The notes: generated by a model not told the origin, from the letters alone. A stretch of 64,000 bases of DNA from Arabiibacter massiliensis (GCF_900169505.1 NZ_LT827021.1:3069400-3133399), one strand, 5' to 3'. Shown: positions 1 through 7,973, counted from the stretch's first letter. A program made the numbers and translations.

Positions 1-20
1 CGCCATGCTGCAGCGCTATG

Positions 21-1219
21 GTTTTGGAGCAGTGACAAACTGACTGGTAGTCAAACCGAAAAAGCTGCATCCATCTGCCATATCGCGTTTTGGAGCAGTG
101 ACAAACTGACTGGTAGTCAAACGCGCGCCGCCACCGCGATCGTGCGCAAGCTGTTTTGGAGCAGTGACAAACTGACTGGTAGTCAAACTTTCCAGAAGTG
201 GCTCAATGCTACATATCCGTTTTGGAGCAGTGACAAACTGACTGGTAGTCAAACGAAGGCTCGGGGTTTGAAGCTCATGAGCTAGTTTTGGAGCAGTGAC
301 AAACTGACTTGTAGTCAAACGGATACACGACCGTTTTATTGATAACATGCGTTTTGGAGCAGTGACAAACTGACTGGTAGTCAAACCTTCACGAGGTTTG
401 ACATTCGTGAACCTTTGTTTTGGAGCAGTGACAAACTGACTGGTAGTCAAACGTTGGGAGGAGAGCTTTGGCCCATTCATACGTTTTTGAGCAGTGACAA
501 ACTGACTGGTAGTCAAACTGGCTCCCCAGGTACGCGCTGCGCCGCCTGTTTTGGAGCAGTGACAAACTGACTGGTAGTCAAACCGGCGCGCATGCGTACA
601 AGGGCCGCAAGAAGTTTTGGAGCAGTGACAAACTGACTGGTAGTCAAACCTCATCGTGGACATGGCCGACGACTGCACGGTTTTGGAGCAGTGACAAACT
701 GACTGGTAGTCAAACCTCGACGGGTACGATCTCATCGACGTCGCGGTTTTGGAGCAGTGACAAACTGACTGGTAGTCAAACACGTGGCAGGTGACGTTTA
801 GCACAGAATTGTTTTGGAGCAGTGACAAACTGACTGGTAGTCAAACCGCCGTCGGCGGGGGCGTCTCGCGCGCGCTGTTTTGGAGCAGTGACAAACTGAC
901 TGGTAGTCAAACTCGAATCTATTCCCAAGGCCCACTGGCTTTGTTTTGGAGCAGTGACAAACTGACTGGTAGTCAAACGTGTTCCGAGCCGAGCACCAGC
1001 GAACTGAGTTTTGGAGCAGTGACAAACTGACTGGTAGTCAAACTAAAGGCACCCTGCCTATCACCAAGGGGTGATAGGGGAGGTGCCCTATGGGTCGAAT
1101 TGTACCACATTTCGGATGTTTTGGAGCAGTGACAAACTGACTGGTAGTCAAACTGACGCGCTGGTCATAGATCCCGCCCCCCGGTTTTGGAGCAGTGACA
1201 AACTGACTGGTAGTCAAAC
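21..1219 (+). CRISPR. CRISPR array, type II-like, right-hand end
   Basis: Eighteen 36-nt repeats start at 21, 87, 153, 219, 285, 351, 417, 483, 548, 614, 680, 746, 811, 877, 943, 1008, 1118 and 1184. Each begins GTTTTGGAGCAG and ends GGTAGTCAAAC. The copies at 285 and 483 each carry one G-to-T change; the rest are identical. Spacers are 29-30 nt, except the 74-nt interval 1044-1117. Bases 1-20 are probably part of another spacer, so the array continues to the left. Repeat length, 30-nt spacers and the GTTTT..GAGC start match type II (Cas9) repeats, which suggests crRNA reads on the + strand. No cas gene is in the window, so the type is inferred. Open reading frames through the array are artefacts. 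Confidence 0.96.
1048..1087. repeat. Hairpin insertion inside a CRISPR spacer interval
   Basis: Arms 1048-1065 and 1070-1087 are complementary at 15 of 18 positions around an AAGG loop. With four leading bases (1044-1047) this makes 44 nt. The 30 nt left before the next repeat (1088-1117) have exactly normal spacer length. This looks like a small palindromic element inserted at a repeat-spacer boundary. Read on the minus strand the hairpin is followed by TTTAGTTT, so it could also act as a weak terminator of antisense transcription. Confidence 0.7.
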
Positions 1220-1367
1220 CGAAAACCATCCTGATGCTGTATAATCAAGCCAACGCCGAACACCACCTGGGTCAATCGCCGGGGCAGAGTATCGGCGTTG
1301 TTTATTTCTCAAATAGGAAGGCTTCGCCGTCTTTGATGACAACGACCTTCTCGGCCTTCAGGTCATC

Positions 1368-1403
1368 GTCTTGGGGTAGTGGCAAACTGGCTGGTAGTCG
1401 TAC
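1368..1403. repeat. Degenerate CRISPR repeat; candidate tracrRNA anti-repeat
   Basis: A 36-nt copy of the array repeat lies 148 bp beyond the last intact one. It matches 29 of 36 positions; six of the seven differences are transitions (positions 3, 8, 10, 15, 23, 33) and one is a transversion (34). If crRNA is read on the + strand, the minus-strand transcript of this copy would pair with the first seven repeat bases (one U-G wobble), mismatch at 8 and 10, then pair again. That resembles the lower stem, bulge and upper stem of a type II crRNA:tracrRNA duplex. A decayed terminal repeat is the simpler alternative. The copy ends exactly where recognisable formate dehydrogenase coding begins. Confidence 0.6.
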
Positions 1404-1911
1404 GGCGGCAGGCGCCGACGTGGCCGGGCGCGGCCTGCAATGGCCCTGCCCGCACGGCGAGCATCCCGGCACGCCCATCCTGCACATGGGCGAGTTCGCG
1501 CTGGGGCTGGGGGCGTTCTCCACGCCGGAGTACCGGCCCTCGGCCGAGCTGCCGGATGCGGAGTACCCGCTCGTGCTCACGACCGGCCGCGTGCTCGCGC
1601 AGTACAACGCCCGCGCCATGACGGGGCGCACGGAGGGGCTCGATGCGATCGAGGGGAGGTCGTTCATCGAGGTCAACGAGGCAGACGCGGACGCGCTCGG
1701 GGTGGCGGACGGCGACCGCGTGCGCGTGACGTCGCGCCGCGGCTCCATCGAGACGACCGCGCGCGTGTCGGCCAAGACCAACCCCGGGCAGACCTGGATG
1801 CCCTTCCACTTCCAAGACGGCAACAGCAACTGGCTCACCATCGCCGCCCTCGACCCCGTGTCGAAGGCCCTCGAGTACAAGGTCTGCGCCGTGCGGGTGG
1901 AGCGGGTGTGA
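1404..1911 (+). pseudogene. Formate dehydrogenase-type molybdopterin oxidoreductase, 3' remnant
   Basis: About 165 C-terminal residues of a molybdenum/tungsten bis-MGD oxidoreductase of the formate dehydrogenase alpha type. Visible signatures are GLQWPCP...HPGTPILH, LVLTTGRVLAQYNARAMTGRT, and the C-terminal molydopterin-dinucleotide-binding fold around EVNEADADALGVADGDRVRV. Family members are roughly 700-900 residues, so the N-terminal Fe4S4 region and most of the catalytic body are missing. Homology starts right after the degenerate CRISPR repeat, and the frame runs open into unrelated sequence upstream to a spurious ATG at 1234. No promoter or ribosome-binding site fits. I read this as a gene beheaded by a rearrangement at the CRISPR edge. 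The unusual 5' boundary should be tested for misassembly. Confidence 0.8.
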
Positions 1912-1919
1912 AAAGGGAA

Positions 1920-1957
1920 GGGCTCAGGAGGGCGTTCCCGCCCGCCTGAGCCCTTGT
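1920..1957. terminator. Bidirectional intrinsic terminator
   Basis: GGGCTCAGG (1920-1928) pairs with CCTGAGCCC (1945-1953). It lies between the convergent fdh remnant and the flavoprotein gene, and on the minus strand it is followed by TTCCCTTTTC. Confidence 0.65.
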
Positions 1958-1981
1958 CCCCGTCGCGTTTGCGGTCGGCGT

Positions 1982-3679
1982 TTACGCCCCGTGCGCGGCG
2001 TTCTGCCCCGCAAGGCGACCGAACGTCACGCTGCGTCCCGCGGCGGCGCCGGAGAGCAAGTTCACGTAGCTGTTGCCGAAGTAGCCGCCCGAGCAGTCGC
2101 CGGCGCAGTATAGGCCGGGAATGGGCGCGCCCTGCTCGTCCACCACGTTCATGTTGGCGTCGATTTTGATGCCGTCGAGCGTGGTGATGAAGTAGCCGCC
2201 ATGCTGGCGCACGCCGAAGAACGGCGGGGTGTCCAGATGGCTCAGGCGGTGCGCTTCCTTGCCGAAGTCGGAGTCTTCGCCCGCGTCAGCCAGCTCGTTG
2301 TAGCGCGCGACCGTGGCAGCGAACGCGTCGGCGGGGATGTTGAGCTCTTTCGCCAGGCCCTCGACGGTGTCGGAGGACACGATGTAGCCCTTCTCCATGA
2401 GCCCCTGGTTCATCCCCTCGATCACGAACATGGGCATGACCGGCTCGGTGCCGTTCATGTGCGGGAAGATGCGCGAGCATCCGTGCGTGTCGAAGTGCTC
2501 GATGTCCGCCTGGTAGTTGGAATCCCACACGGTGCAGTAGGTCTGGTCCTTCAGGTTGAAGGAGGTGTGCAGGATGTGGTCGTAGCAGCCCGACTCGTTG
2601 GTGAAGCGGTTACCGTCCAGGTCCACCTTCAAGAACGGCTGGCTGCCCATCCAGAACAGGTCGCCGGCGGAGGCGTCGGTCGCATCGGGCGGCACGGCGG
2701 CGCGATCGAAGATCATGGCCGCATGCGTCTCGTCCATCACGCCGCCCGCCCACAAACACGCCTTGATGCCGTCGCCGGTCACGCTCGGGAACGCCTTGTT
2801 CGTGCCGATCATCTTCACCGTCTCGGGCTGCAGCGCCTCGAGCATGTCGGGGTTGCTCGCGTAGCCGCCGGCGCACACGATGACGCCCTTTTTCGCGTTG
2901 TACCGCACGACGCCGTCCTTGGTTTTCGCATGCAGGCCGCTCACGCGCCCGCTCTCGTCTTTCACAAGGCTCAGCATCTGGGTCTCGTGATGGCATTCGA
3001 GGCCCTTCGCCTGGCCGTACTCGAGCAGTATCTTCGCCGCGTACGTCGTCGAATACTCGCGGCCCTCCCACTGGATGGAATGGCCCACGTCGTACGTCTT
3101 GAAGCGCAGGGGCTTCGAAAGGTCGTCGATCTCGTGCAGGAAGTTCGTGTCCTTCTCCTTGAGGCGCGCGGCATACCAGTCGATGGCCTCACCCGAGCGA
3201 TCCGCCCACACGCGGTACAGGCGGTCGTCGCCGTAGCCGTTGGCCTGGCGCACCATCTCGTTGATGACGTCGAACTTGTCCGGGTTGGCGCCGTCGGCTA
3301 GCTGCTGGGAGCTGCCCACCGCGGCGAGGGTGTCGCGCACGCCGTTGCCCACCGCGTCGGTGCCTGCCTTCTCCACGAGGATGCAGGAGGCGCCTTCCTC
3401 CACCGCCGCGCACGCGGCGAACAGGCCCGCCGTGCCCGCGCCCACGACCACTACATCGGCTTCGTGGGTGGCGACCACGTCGGCCTCATCGATGACCGGC
3501 GCCTCGCCCAGCCAGTCCGTGGACGGGGCCTCCGCCTCCGCCGCCGAGCCCTTGTCGCTTCCGCTCGGGGCTTGGGGCGCGCATCCTCCGAGCAGCCCCA
3601 GACCTGCGGCGCCGAGGGCCGCCGCGCCCGCACCCTGCAGGAACCCGCGTCGGCTGATGCCGGTGTTCATCTCTCCCAT
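1982..3679 (-). CDS. Tat-exported FAD-dependent reductase, flavocytochrome c/fumarate reductase family
   Basis: A 565-aa protein. The N-terminus has a twin-arginine motif (SRRGFLQG), an Ala/Gly-rich hydrophobic stretch and a lipobox-like LLGGC, so it is probably exported folded and lipid-anchored. The FAD dinucleotide fold follows (ADVVVVGAGTAGLFAACAA, about residues 74-92). The C-terminal GLYCAGDCSGGYFGNSYVNL is the second conserved FAD-domain region of the fumarate/urocanate/3-ketosteroid reductase superfamily. No heme motif is present in the protein. The start is set by GGAGGGAGAAGG just upstream of ATG 3679. The gene is divergent from a LysR regulator across 142 bp, which suggests a substrate-induced terminal reductase. 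Such enzymes are greatly expanded in Eggerthella and relatives. The substrate cannot be read from sequence. Confidence 0.88.
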   Translation of the reverse strand: MGEMNTGISRRGFLQGAGAAALGAAGLGLLGGCAPQAPSGSDKGSAAEAEAPSTDWLGEAPVIDEADVVATHEADVVVVGAGTAGLFAACAAVEEGASCILVEKAGTDAVGNGVRDTLAAVGSSQQLADGANPDKFDVINEMVRQANGYGDDRLYRVWADRSGEAIDWYAARLKEKDTNFLHEIDDLSKPLRFKTYDVGHSIQWEGREYSTTYAAKILLEYGQAKGLECHHETQMLSLVKDESGRVSGLHAKTKDGVVRYNAKKGVIVCAGGYASNPDMLEALQPETVKMIGTNKAFPSVTGDGIKACLWAGGVMDETHAAMIFDRAAVPPDATDASAGDLFWMGSQPFLKVDLDGNRFTNESGCYDHILHTSFNLKDQTYCTVWDSNYQADIEHFDTHGCSRIFPHMNGTEPVMPMFVIEGMNQGLMEKGYIVSSDTVEGLAKELNIPADAFAATVARYNELADAGEDSDFGKEAHRLSHLDTPPFFGVRQHGGYFITTLDGIKIDANMNVVDEQGAPIPGLYCAGDCSGGYFGNSYVNLLSGAAAGRSVTFGRLAGQNAAHGA

Positions 3680-3715
3680 GATCCTTCTCCCTCCGTATGC
3701 TTCTTTTCCCTGGTT

Positions 3716-3732
3716 CGCATCGCCTCGATGCG
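3716..3732. promoter_or_regulatory. Candidate LysR operator palindrome
   Basis: CGCATCG (3716-3722) and CGATGCG (3726-3732) form a perfect 7-bp inverted repeat with a 3-bp centre. It lies in the 142-bp gap between the divergent flavoprotein and LysR genes, where LysR-type regulators normally bind. A TATACT hexamer on the + strand (3773-3778) lies just downstream. Confidence 0.45.
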
Positions 3733-3821
3733 CTTTCGACTATACAAGCGGGCGCGGGAGGAGAAAAGGAGCTATACTGACCAGCGAAACGCAAGGAGAG
3801 GTTGCGTTTGGGAGGACGCCC

Positions 3822-4766
3822 ATGGATATCTCGCACGTCAGGTACTTTCTTTCCGTCGCCGACGAACTCAATTTCACGCGCGCTGCGAAGACGCATTACA
3901 TCTCGCGGCAGGCGTTGCGCCAGGCCATTTGCGCGCTGGAGATGGAGTTGGGCGCGTCGTTGGTCCAAAGCGAGCGCAACCACGTGTCCCTCACGCCGGC
4001 GGGGAGGCTGTTCGAGGCAATCATGCGCCCCGCCGTCGAATGCTTCAACGACGCTGAGCAGCGTGCCAAGGAGTGCGTGCGTGAGCGCTCGTCTTTGGCT
4101 ATCGGCTATTCAGAAACATTCAGCCCGTTCTTGCTGCCCGAGATCGGCGAGCATCTGGAAAGCCTTGCCGACGAGCTTTCGCTGGGGGTGAAAGTTCTGC
4201 CGCTCGAGACGACGGAGACGGCTTCGGCGGTGCGGGAGGGCACCGTGGACGCCGCGCTGCTGATGGCGTGCGACCCTGAGAGGGTGGAGGGGCTGGTCGC
4301 CGTTCCGCTCGTCCGGTTCAGCCTCGGCGTCTCGGTGCGCAAGGACAGCCCTCTGGCCTTCAAGGAGCGCATCCCGCTCGCGGATCTCGACGGCAAGAGC
4401 CTCGTGGGCTTCGACCGGATGGAGGAGACGCTGCAGCCGCTCCAGGAGGAGCTTGCCGCTCGAGGATGCTCATGCGAATACTCCATCACGGGCAACGTCA
4501 TAGACGCGCTGCACCGGACGAGCGAGTGCGGCGAGATGTTCCTGGGGGCGTGGGCACCTCGCTTCAAGCCGATCGGCATGAACGTCGTGACCCTGCCCCT
4601 CGAAGGCTTTCCCTTCGACCTGTGCCTGGTCGCCCGGCCCGATTTCGCGCGGACTCCCTTGTTCGGGCTCATTCGCGACCATCTGAAGAGCCGCATCGAC
4701 GGCGATCCCCGGGTGCCGCATCCCGAAGGATCCTCCTCGGGTCGGCATGAGCCGCGAGCGGAATGA
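3822..4766 (+). CDS. LysR family transcriptional regulator
   Basis: A 314-aa protein starting MDISHVRYFLSVADELNFTRAA, the classic LysR winged helix-turn-helix (residues 1-60). A periplasmic-binding-like effector domain follows (LAIGYSETFSPFLLPEI, later DLDGKSLVGFDRM). ATG 3822 is chosen because GGAGG sits 7-11 nt upstream and homology begins there; the longer upstream frame overlaps the divergent gene. Divergent orientation makes the 1982-3679 reductase its probable target, presumably activated by the reductase substrate. The C-terminal tail is polar and not recognisable as a domain. The following gene, ddh, appears to have its own promoter. Confidence 0.9.
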   Translation: MDISHVRYFLSVADELNFTRAAKTHYISRQALRQAICALEMELGASLVQSERNHVSLTPAGRLFEAIMRPAVECFNDAEQRAKECVRERSSLAIGYSETFSPFLLPEIGEHLESLADELSLGVKVLPLETTETASAVREGTVDAALLMACDPERVEGLVAVPLVRFSLGVSVRKDSPLAFKERIPLADLDGKSLVGFDRMEETLQPLQEELAARGCSCEYSITGNVIDALHRTSECGEMFLGAWAPRFKPIGMNVVTLPLEGFPFDLCLVARPDFARTPLFGLIRDHLKSRIDGDPRVPHPEGSSSGRHEPRAE

Positions 4767-4862
4767 GGGGCGGCGCGATCGGCGCGCGGCCGTCTTTCGG
4801 GCCGCTTGCGTTTCCATCTCGTTTCAACGCGATGGGGCTTTGTTGGAGTTGGGGCGCGTGCG

Positions 4863-4892
4863 TTGACGATGCGGGTGGGATTCGTGGATGAT
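4863..4892 (+). promoter_or_regulatory. Candidate sigma-70 promoter of ddh
   Basis: TTGACG (4863-4868), an 18-bp spacer and GATGAT (4887-4892) lie 40 bp before the ddh start codon. Confidence 0.45.
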
Positions 4893-4932
4893 CGTCGCAT
4901 CACAAACGAACGACGACCTTGAGGAGCGACCT

Positions 4933-5922
4933 ATGGCGAAAACGCGCATCGGCATTTTGGGGTACGGCAACCTGGGGCGCGGCGTGGAGCTGTCCTGCCG
5001 CCAGAACGACGACATGGAGCTCGTGGCCCTGTTCACGCGCCGCGACCCGGCGAGCGTGAAGCCGCTGACCGAGGGCGTGCCCGTGTTCTCGGCCGACGAC
5101 CTCGCGCCGCATGCGGACGACGTCGACGTGCTCGTCCTGTGCGGCGGCAGCGCGAACGACCTGCCCGAGCAGACGCCCGCCTGCGCGAAGCTGTTCAACG
5201 TCGTGGACTCGTTCGACACGCACGCGAACATCCCCGCGCACTTCGCCCGTGTGGACGCGGCGGCCGAGGAGAGCGGTACGGTGGCCGTTATCTCCGCCGG
5301 CTGGGATCCGGGCATGTTCTCGCTCGCGCGCCTGTATGCCGGCAGCATCCTGCCCGAGGGCGCGGACTGCACGTTCTGGGGCCGCGGCGTCTCGCAGGGC
5401 CACAGCGACGCCATCCGCCGCGTCGAGGGCGTGGCCGATGCGCGCCAGTACACCGTGCCCGTGCCGGCGGCGCTCGAAGCGGTGCGCAACGGCGAGAACC
5501 CCGAGCTCACGACGCGCCAGAAGCACACGCGCGAGTGCTTCGTCGTGGCGAAGGAGGGCGCCGACACGGCCGCCATCGAGCGCGCCATCGTGGAGATGCC
5601 GAACTACTTCGCCGACTACGACACCATGGTGACGTTCGTCACGCAGGAGGAGCTCGACCGCGACCACGCCGGCATTCCGCACGGCGGCTCGGTCATCCGC
5701 TCGGGCGTCACCGGGCAGGACGGCGAGAACGCGCACGTGGTGGAGTTCTCGCTCAAGCTGGACTCCAACCCCGAGTTCACCGGCAGCGTGCTCGTGGCCT
5801 GCGCCCGCGCCGCGCACCGCATGAGCCAGGAGGGCCAGAAGGGCTGCAAGACGCTCTTCGACATCCCGCCCGCGTACCTGTCCGCGCAAAGCGCCGAGGA
5901 TCTGCGCGCCCACCTGCTGTAA
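4933..5922 (+). CDS. ddh: meso-Diaminopimelate dehydrogenase
   Basis: A 329-aa NADP-dependent enzyme that reductively aminates L-2-amino-6-oxopimelate to meso-diaminopimelate, a one-step shortcut to the peptidoglycan and lysine precursor. The Rossmann motif is RIGILGYGNLGRGVE (residues 5-19). Family signatures are VVDSFDTHANIPAHF, SAGWDPGMFSLARLY and WGRGVSQGHSDAIRRVEGV. Length is typical (320-330 aa). The start at ATG 4933 has GAGGAG upstream, and the N-terminal Rossmann strand starts immediately after it. The gene is monocistronic between its own promoter and a strong terminator. No other dap gene lies nearby, so it is not part of a lysine operon here. Confidence 0.95.
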   Translation: MAKTRIGILGYGNLGRGVELSCRQNDDMELVALFTRRDPASVKPLTEGVPVFSADDLAPHADDVDVLVLCGGSANDLPEQTPACAKLFNVVDSFDTHANIPAHFARVDAAAEESGTVAVISAGWDPGMFSLARLYAGSILPEGADCTFWGRGVSQGHSDAIRRVEGVADARQYTVPVPAALEAVRNGENPELTTRQKHTRECFVVAKEGADTAAIERAIVEMPNYFADYDTMVTFVTQEELDRDHAGIPHGGSVIRSGVTGQDGENAHVVEFSLKLDSNPEFTGSVLVACARAAHRMSQEGQKGCKTLFDIPPAYLSAQSAEDLRAHLL

Positions 5923-5946
5923 CGGCTGCGCGCATCGCACGTTCGG

Positions 5947-5984
5947 AGGGGCCCCGCCGGCATGGTCGGCGGGGCCCCTTCCGC
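5947..5984 (+). terminator. Intrinsic terminator after ddh
   Basis: AGGGGCCCCGCCG (5947-5959) pairs with CGGCGGGGCCCCT (5967-5979); the T-tract is poor (TCCGCGTTTT). Confidence 0.75.
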
Positions 5985-5989
5985 GTTTT

Positions 5990-6020
5990 GGCATAAAAGG
6001 GGACTGTCCCCTTTTATGCC
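5990..6020. repeat. Perfect 31-nt palindrome
   Basis: Two 15-nt arms (GGCATAAAAGGGGAC and its exact reverse complement) flank a single T. It sits between the ddh terminator and the convergent small membrane protein gene. The T-rich arm could serve as a terminator tail in either direction; it may also be a dispersed repeat. Confidence 0.7.
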
Positions 6021-6024
6021 ATTC

Positions 6025-6279
6025 TCAAAGCAGCGCCACTGCGAGGGCGACGGCGGCGAAAAGGATGCCGGCGGCGACGGCGAAGGCGCGCTCGGAGGCG
6101 TCCAGGCGGTACGGCACGCCGCGCAGCGTGCGGGCGGGGAGGGGCGGGCGCTCGGCGCGCGCGTGGAGCGGGACGCACGCGGGGTCGATGAGGCCGCCGG
6201 CGATCACGCGGATCCCGAAGGGGGTTTCCGCGTGCGCGGGACGGGCGTGCTTGGGGGCGAGGGCGGCGGCTGCGTTCAT
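6025..6279 (-). CDS. Small membrane protein, unknown function
   Basis: An 84-aa protein with one hydrophobic segment at the C-terminus (AFAVAAGILFAAVALAVALL), preceded by a Pro/Arg-rich basic region. This suggests a tail-anchored inner-membrane protein with its N-terminus in the cytoplasm. A clear AGGAG precedes ATG 6279, which is the main reason to accept the gene. It lies downstream of the purF-like gene on the same strand but beyond that gene's terminator, so it is probably transcribed separately. I do not recognise a family. Confidence 0.55.
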   Translation of the reverse strand: MNAAAALAPKHARPAHAETPFGIRVIAGGLIDPACVPLHARAERPPLPARTLRGVPYRLDASERAFAVAAGILFAAVALAVALL

Positions 6280-6297
6280 GGCGACTCCTAAAACAAA

Positions 6298-6336
6298 CGT
6301 GCTTTCCAGTACGCGGACAGCATACCGGAAAGCACG
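6298..6336 (-). terminator. Terminator downstream of the PurF-like gene
   Basis: CGTGCTTTCC (6298-6307) pairs perfectly with GGAAAGCACG (6327-6336). On the minus strand the stem is followed by TTTGTTTTAG. Confidence 0.8.
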
Positions 6337-6377
6337 CTTTTAGAAGTCCCTCTATCGGTACAGCGAGAAAAGTTCCC

Positions 6378-7805
6378 CTACGACTCCTTGCCGGTCCAGC
6401 AGTAGGTGCACACCTTGGCCGGGTCGATGCCGATGGCCTCGATCATGCCGTCGAGCGACTGGTAGCCCAGCGAGTCGAAGCCCATCTGCTCGCAGATGGA
6501 GCGCAGCATGCACTTCCCGCGCTCGGTGGAGCCGTCGGCGTACTCGTCGAGGTGCTTCTGGCCCTCGTCGCCTTCGAGCTCCTGTACGACGCGCCGCGCG
6601 AGCAGGTCCATCTCGGAGCGGGTGCTCGAGAAGCTCAGGTACTTGCAGCTAAACATGATGGGCGGGCAGGCCGAGCGCATGTGCACCTCGGTGGCGCCGC
6701 ATTCGTACAGGAAGTCCACCGTCTCGCGCAGCTGCGTGCCGCGCACGATGGAGTCGTCCACGAACAGGAGCTTCTTGTCCTTGATGAGCTCGGGGATGTG
6801 GATCTGCTTCATCTTGGCCACGCGGTTGCGCACTTCCTGGTTGCTCGGCATGAACGAGCGTGCCCACGTGGGCGTGTACTTGATGAAGGGGCGGCCGAAA
6901 GGCGTCTTGCACTCGGTGGAGTAGCCGATGGCGTGCGGCACGCCCGAGTCCGGCACGCCGGCCACGTAGTCGACGTCCGGCACGCCCTCGCGCCCGGCCT
7001 CGTCGCGGGCCATGATGGCGCCGTTGCGGTAGCGCATGACCTCCACGTTCACGCCCTCGTAGTTGGAGTTGGGGTAGCCGTAGTACACCCACAGGAAGGC
7101 GCAGATCTTCATCTCATCGCCGGCGGGCGAGATGGTGCGGTAACCGTCGGCGTCGATGAGGACGATCTCGCCGGGGCCCAGCTCGTACTCGTCGCAATAG
7201 CCCAGCTTGTGGTAGGCGAACGACTCGAACGAGATGCAGTGGCCCTCCTCGCTCTTGCCGATGAGCACGGGCAGGCGGCCCATCTTGTCGCGCGCGGCGA
7301 TGATGCGGCCGTCGTCGGTCATGATGAGCAGCGTGAGCGAGCCCTCGATGGCGTCCTGGGCGTGCTTGATGCCCGAGACGAAGTCGTCCTTCTGGTTGAT
7401 GAGCGCGGCGACGAGCTCCGTGGTGTTCACCTTGCCCGAGCTCATGGCCATGAACTGGCGGCCTCCGTTGGCGAAGTTCTCCTCCACGAGCTCTTCCGCG
7501 TTGTTGATGGCGCCCACCGTGGTGATGGCGAAGGTGCCCAGGTGCGAGCGCACGAGCAGGGGCTGCGGGTCGGTGTCGCTGATGCAGCCGATGCCGCTGC
7601 CGCCGTGGAAGCCGGGCAGGTCGTCCTCGAAGCGCGTGCGGAACGGGGTGTTCTCAATGGAGTGGATCTCGCGCTGGAAGCCGTCGTTCGCGTCGTGGAA
7701 CACCATGCCCGCGCACTTCGTTCCCAGATGGGAGTGGTAGTCCACGCCGAAGAACACGTCGAGCACCACGTCGTTGTGAGATGCCGCCCCGAAGAATCCG
7801 CCCAT
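6378..7805 (-). CDS. purF: Amidophosphoribosyltransferase-like protein without the N-terminal Cys
   Basis: A 475-aa protein with PurF architecture. The N-terminal class II glutamine amidotransferase fold covers roughly residues 1-230 (MGGFFGAASHNDVV...VDYHSHLGTKCAG...FHGGSGIGCISD). The C-terminal phosphoribosyltransferase domain carries the PRPP loop LLFVDDSIVRGTQ. PurF makes phosphoribosylamine, the first purine intermediate. Classical PurF begins, after processing, with a catalytic Cys (MCGIFG); here the residue after Met is Gly and no Cys occurs nearby. It may use free ammonia, take ammonia from a partner, or have a changed role. I recall similar MGGFFG forms in other gut anaerobes. ATG 7805 is chosen because homology starts there; the open frame to 7928 is low-complexity and crosses a likely promoter (TATACT on the minus strand near 7870). 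Confidence 0.85.
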   Translation of the reverse strand: MGGFFGAASHNDVVLDVFFGVDYHSHLGTKCAGMVFHDANDGFQREIHSIENTPFRTRFEDDLPGFHGGSGIGCISDTDPQPLLVRSHLGTFAITTVGAINNAEELVEENFANGGRQFMAMSSGKVNTTELVAALINQKDDFVSGIKHAQDAIEGSLTLLIMTDDGRIIAARDKMGRLPVLIGKSEEGHCISFESFAYHKLGYCDEYELGPGEIVLIDADGYRTISPAGDEMKICAFLWVYYGYPNSNYEGVNVEVMRYRNGAIMARDEAGREGVPDVDYVAGVPDSGVPHAIGYSTECKTPFGRPFIKYTPTWARSFMPSNQEVRNRVAKMKQIHIPELIKDKKLLFVDDSIVRGTQLRETVDFLYECGATEVHMRSACPPIMFSCKYLSFSSTRSEMDLLARRVVQELEGDEGQKHLDEYADGSTERGKCMLRSICEQMGFDSLGYQSLDGMIEAIGIDPAKVCTYCWTGKES

Positions 7806-7973
7806 TGGTCTGTTCGCCCTTTCGCTTTGCCTTGCCGCCGAGTCTTCCGCCGTGCAGACGAAAACAGTAGTATACGGCTCCCCGTGGCGCTTTGGGCCGA
7901 ACCGCCCGATGCTTCGCGTTTTCTGCACGAAGCGGGGGAGGGTGTTTGCGGAGGGCGCGGCAATCTGCTTGTC

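Noticed and set aside
16..1229. Several open reading frames through the CRISPR array
   Set aside because: They translate the repeat over and over; artefacts of the 36-nt repeat and 66-nt period.
1302..1367. Minus-strand peptide ending KVVVIKDGEAFLFEK before a stop
   Set aside because: It looks like a real protein C-terminus, but its upstream frame runs through the degenerate repeat and antisense to fdh; too short to call, possibly a gene relic.
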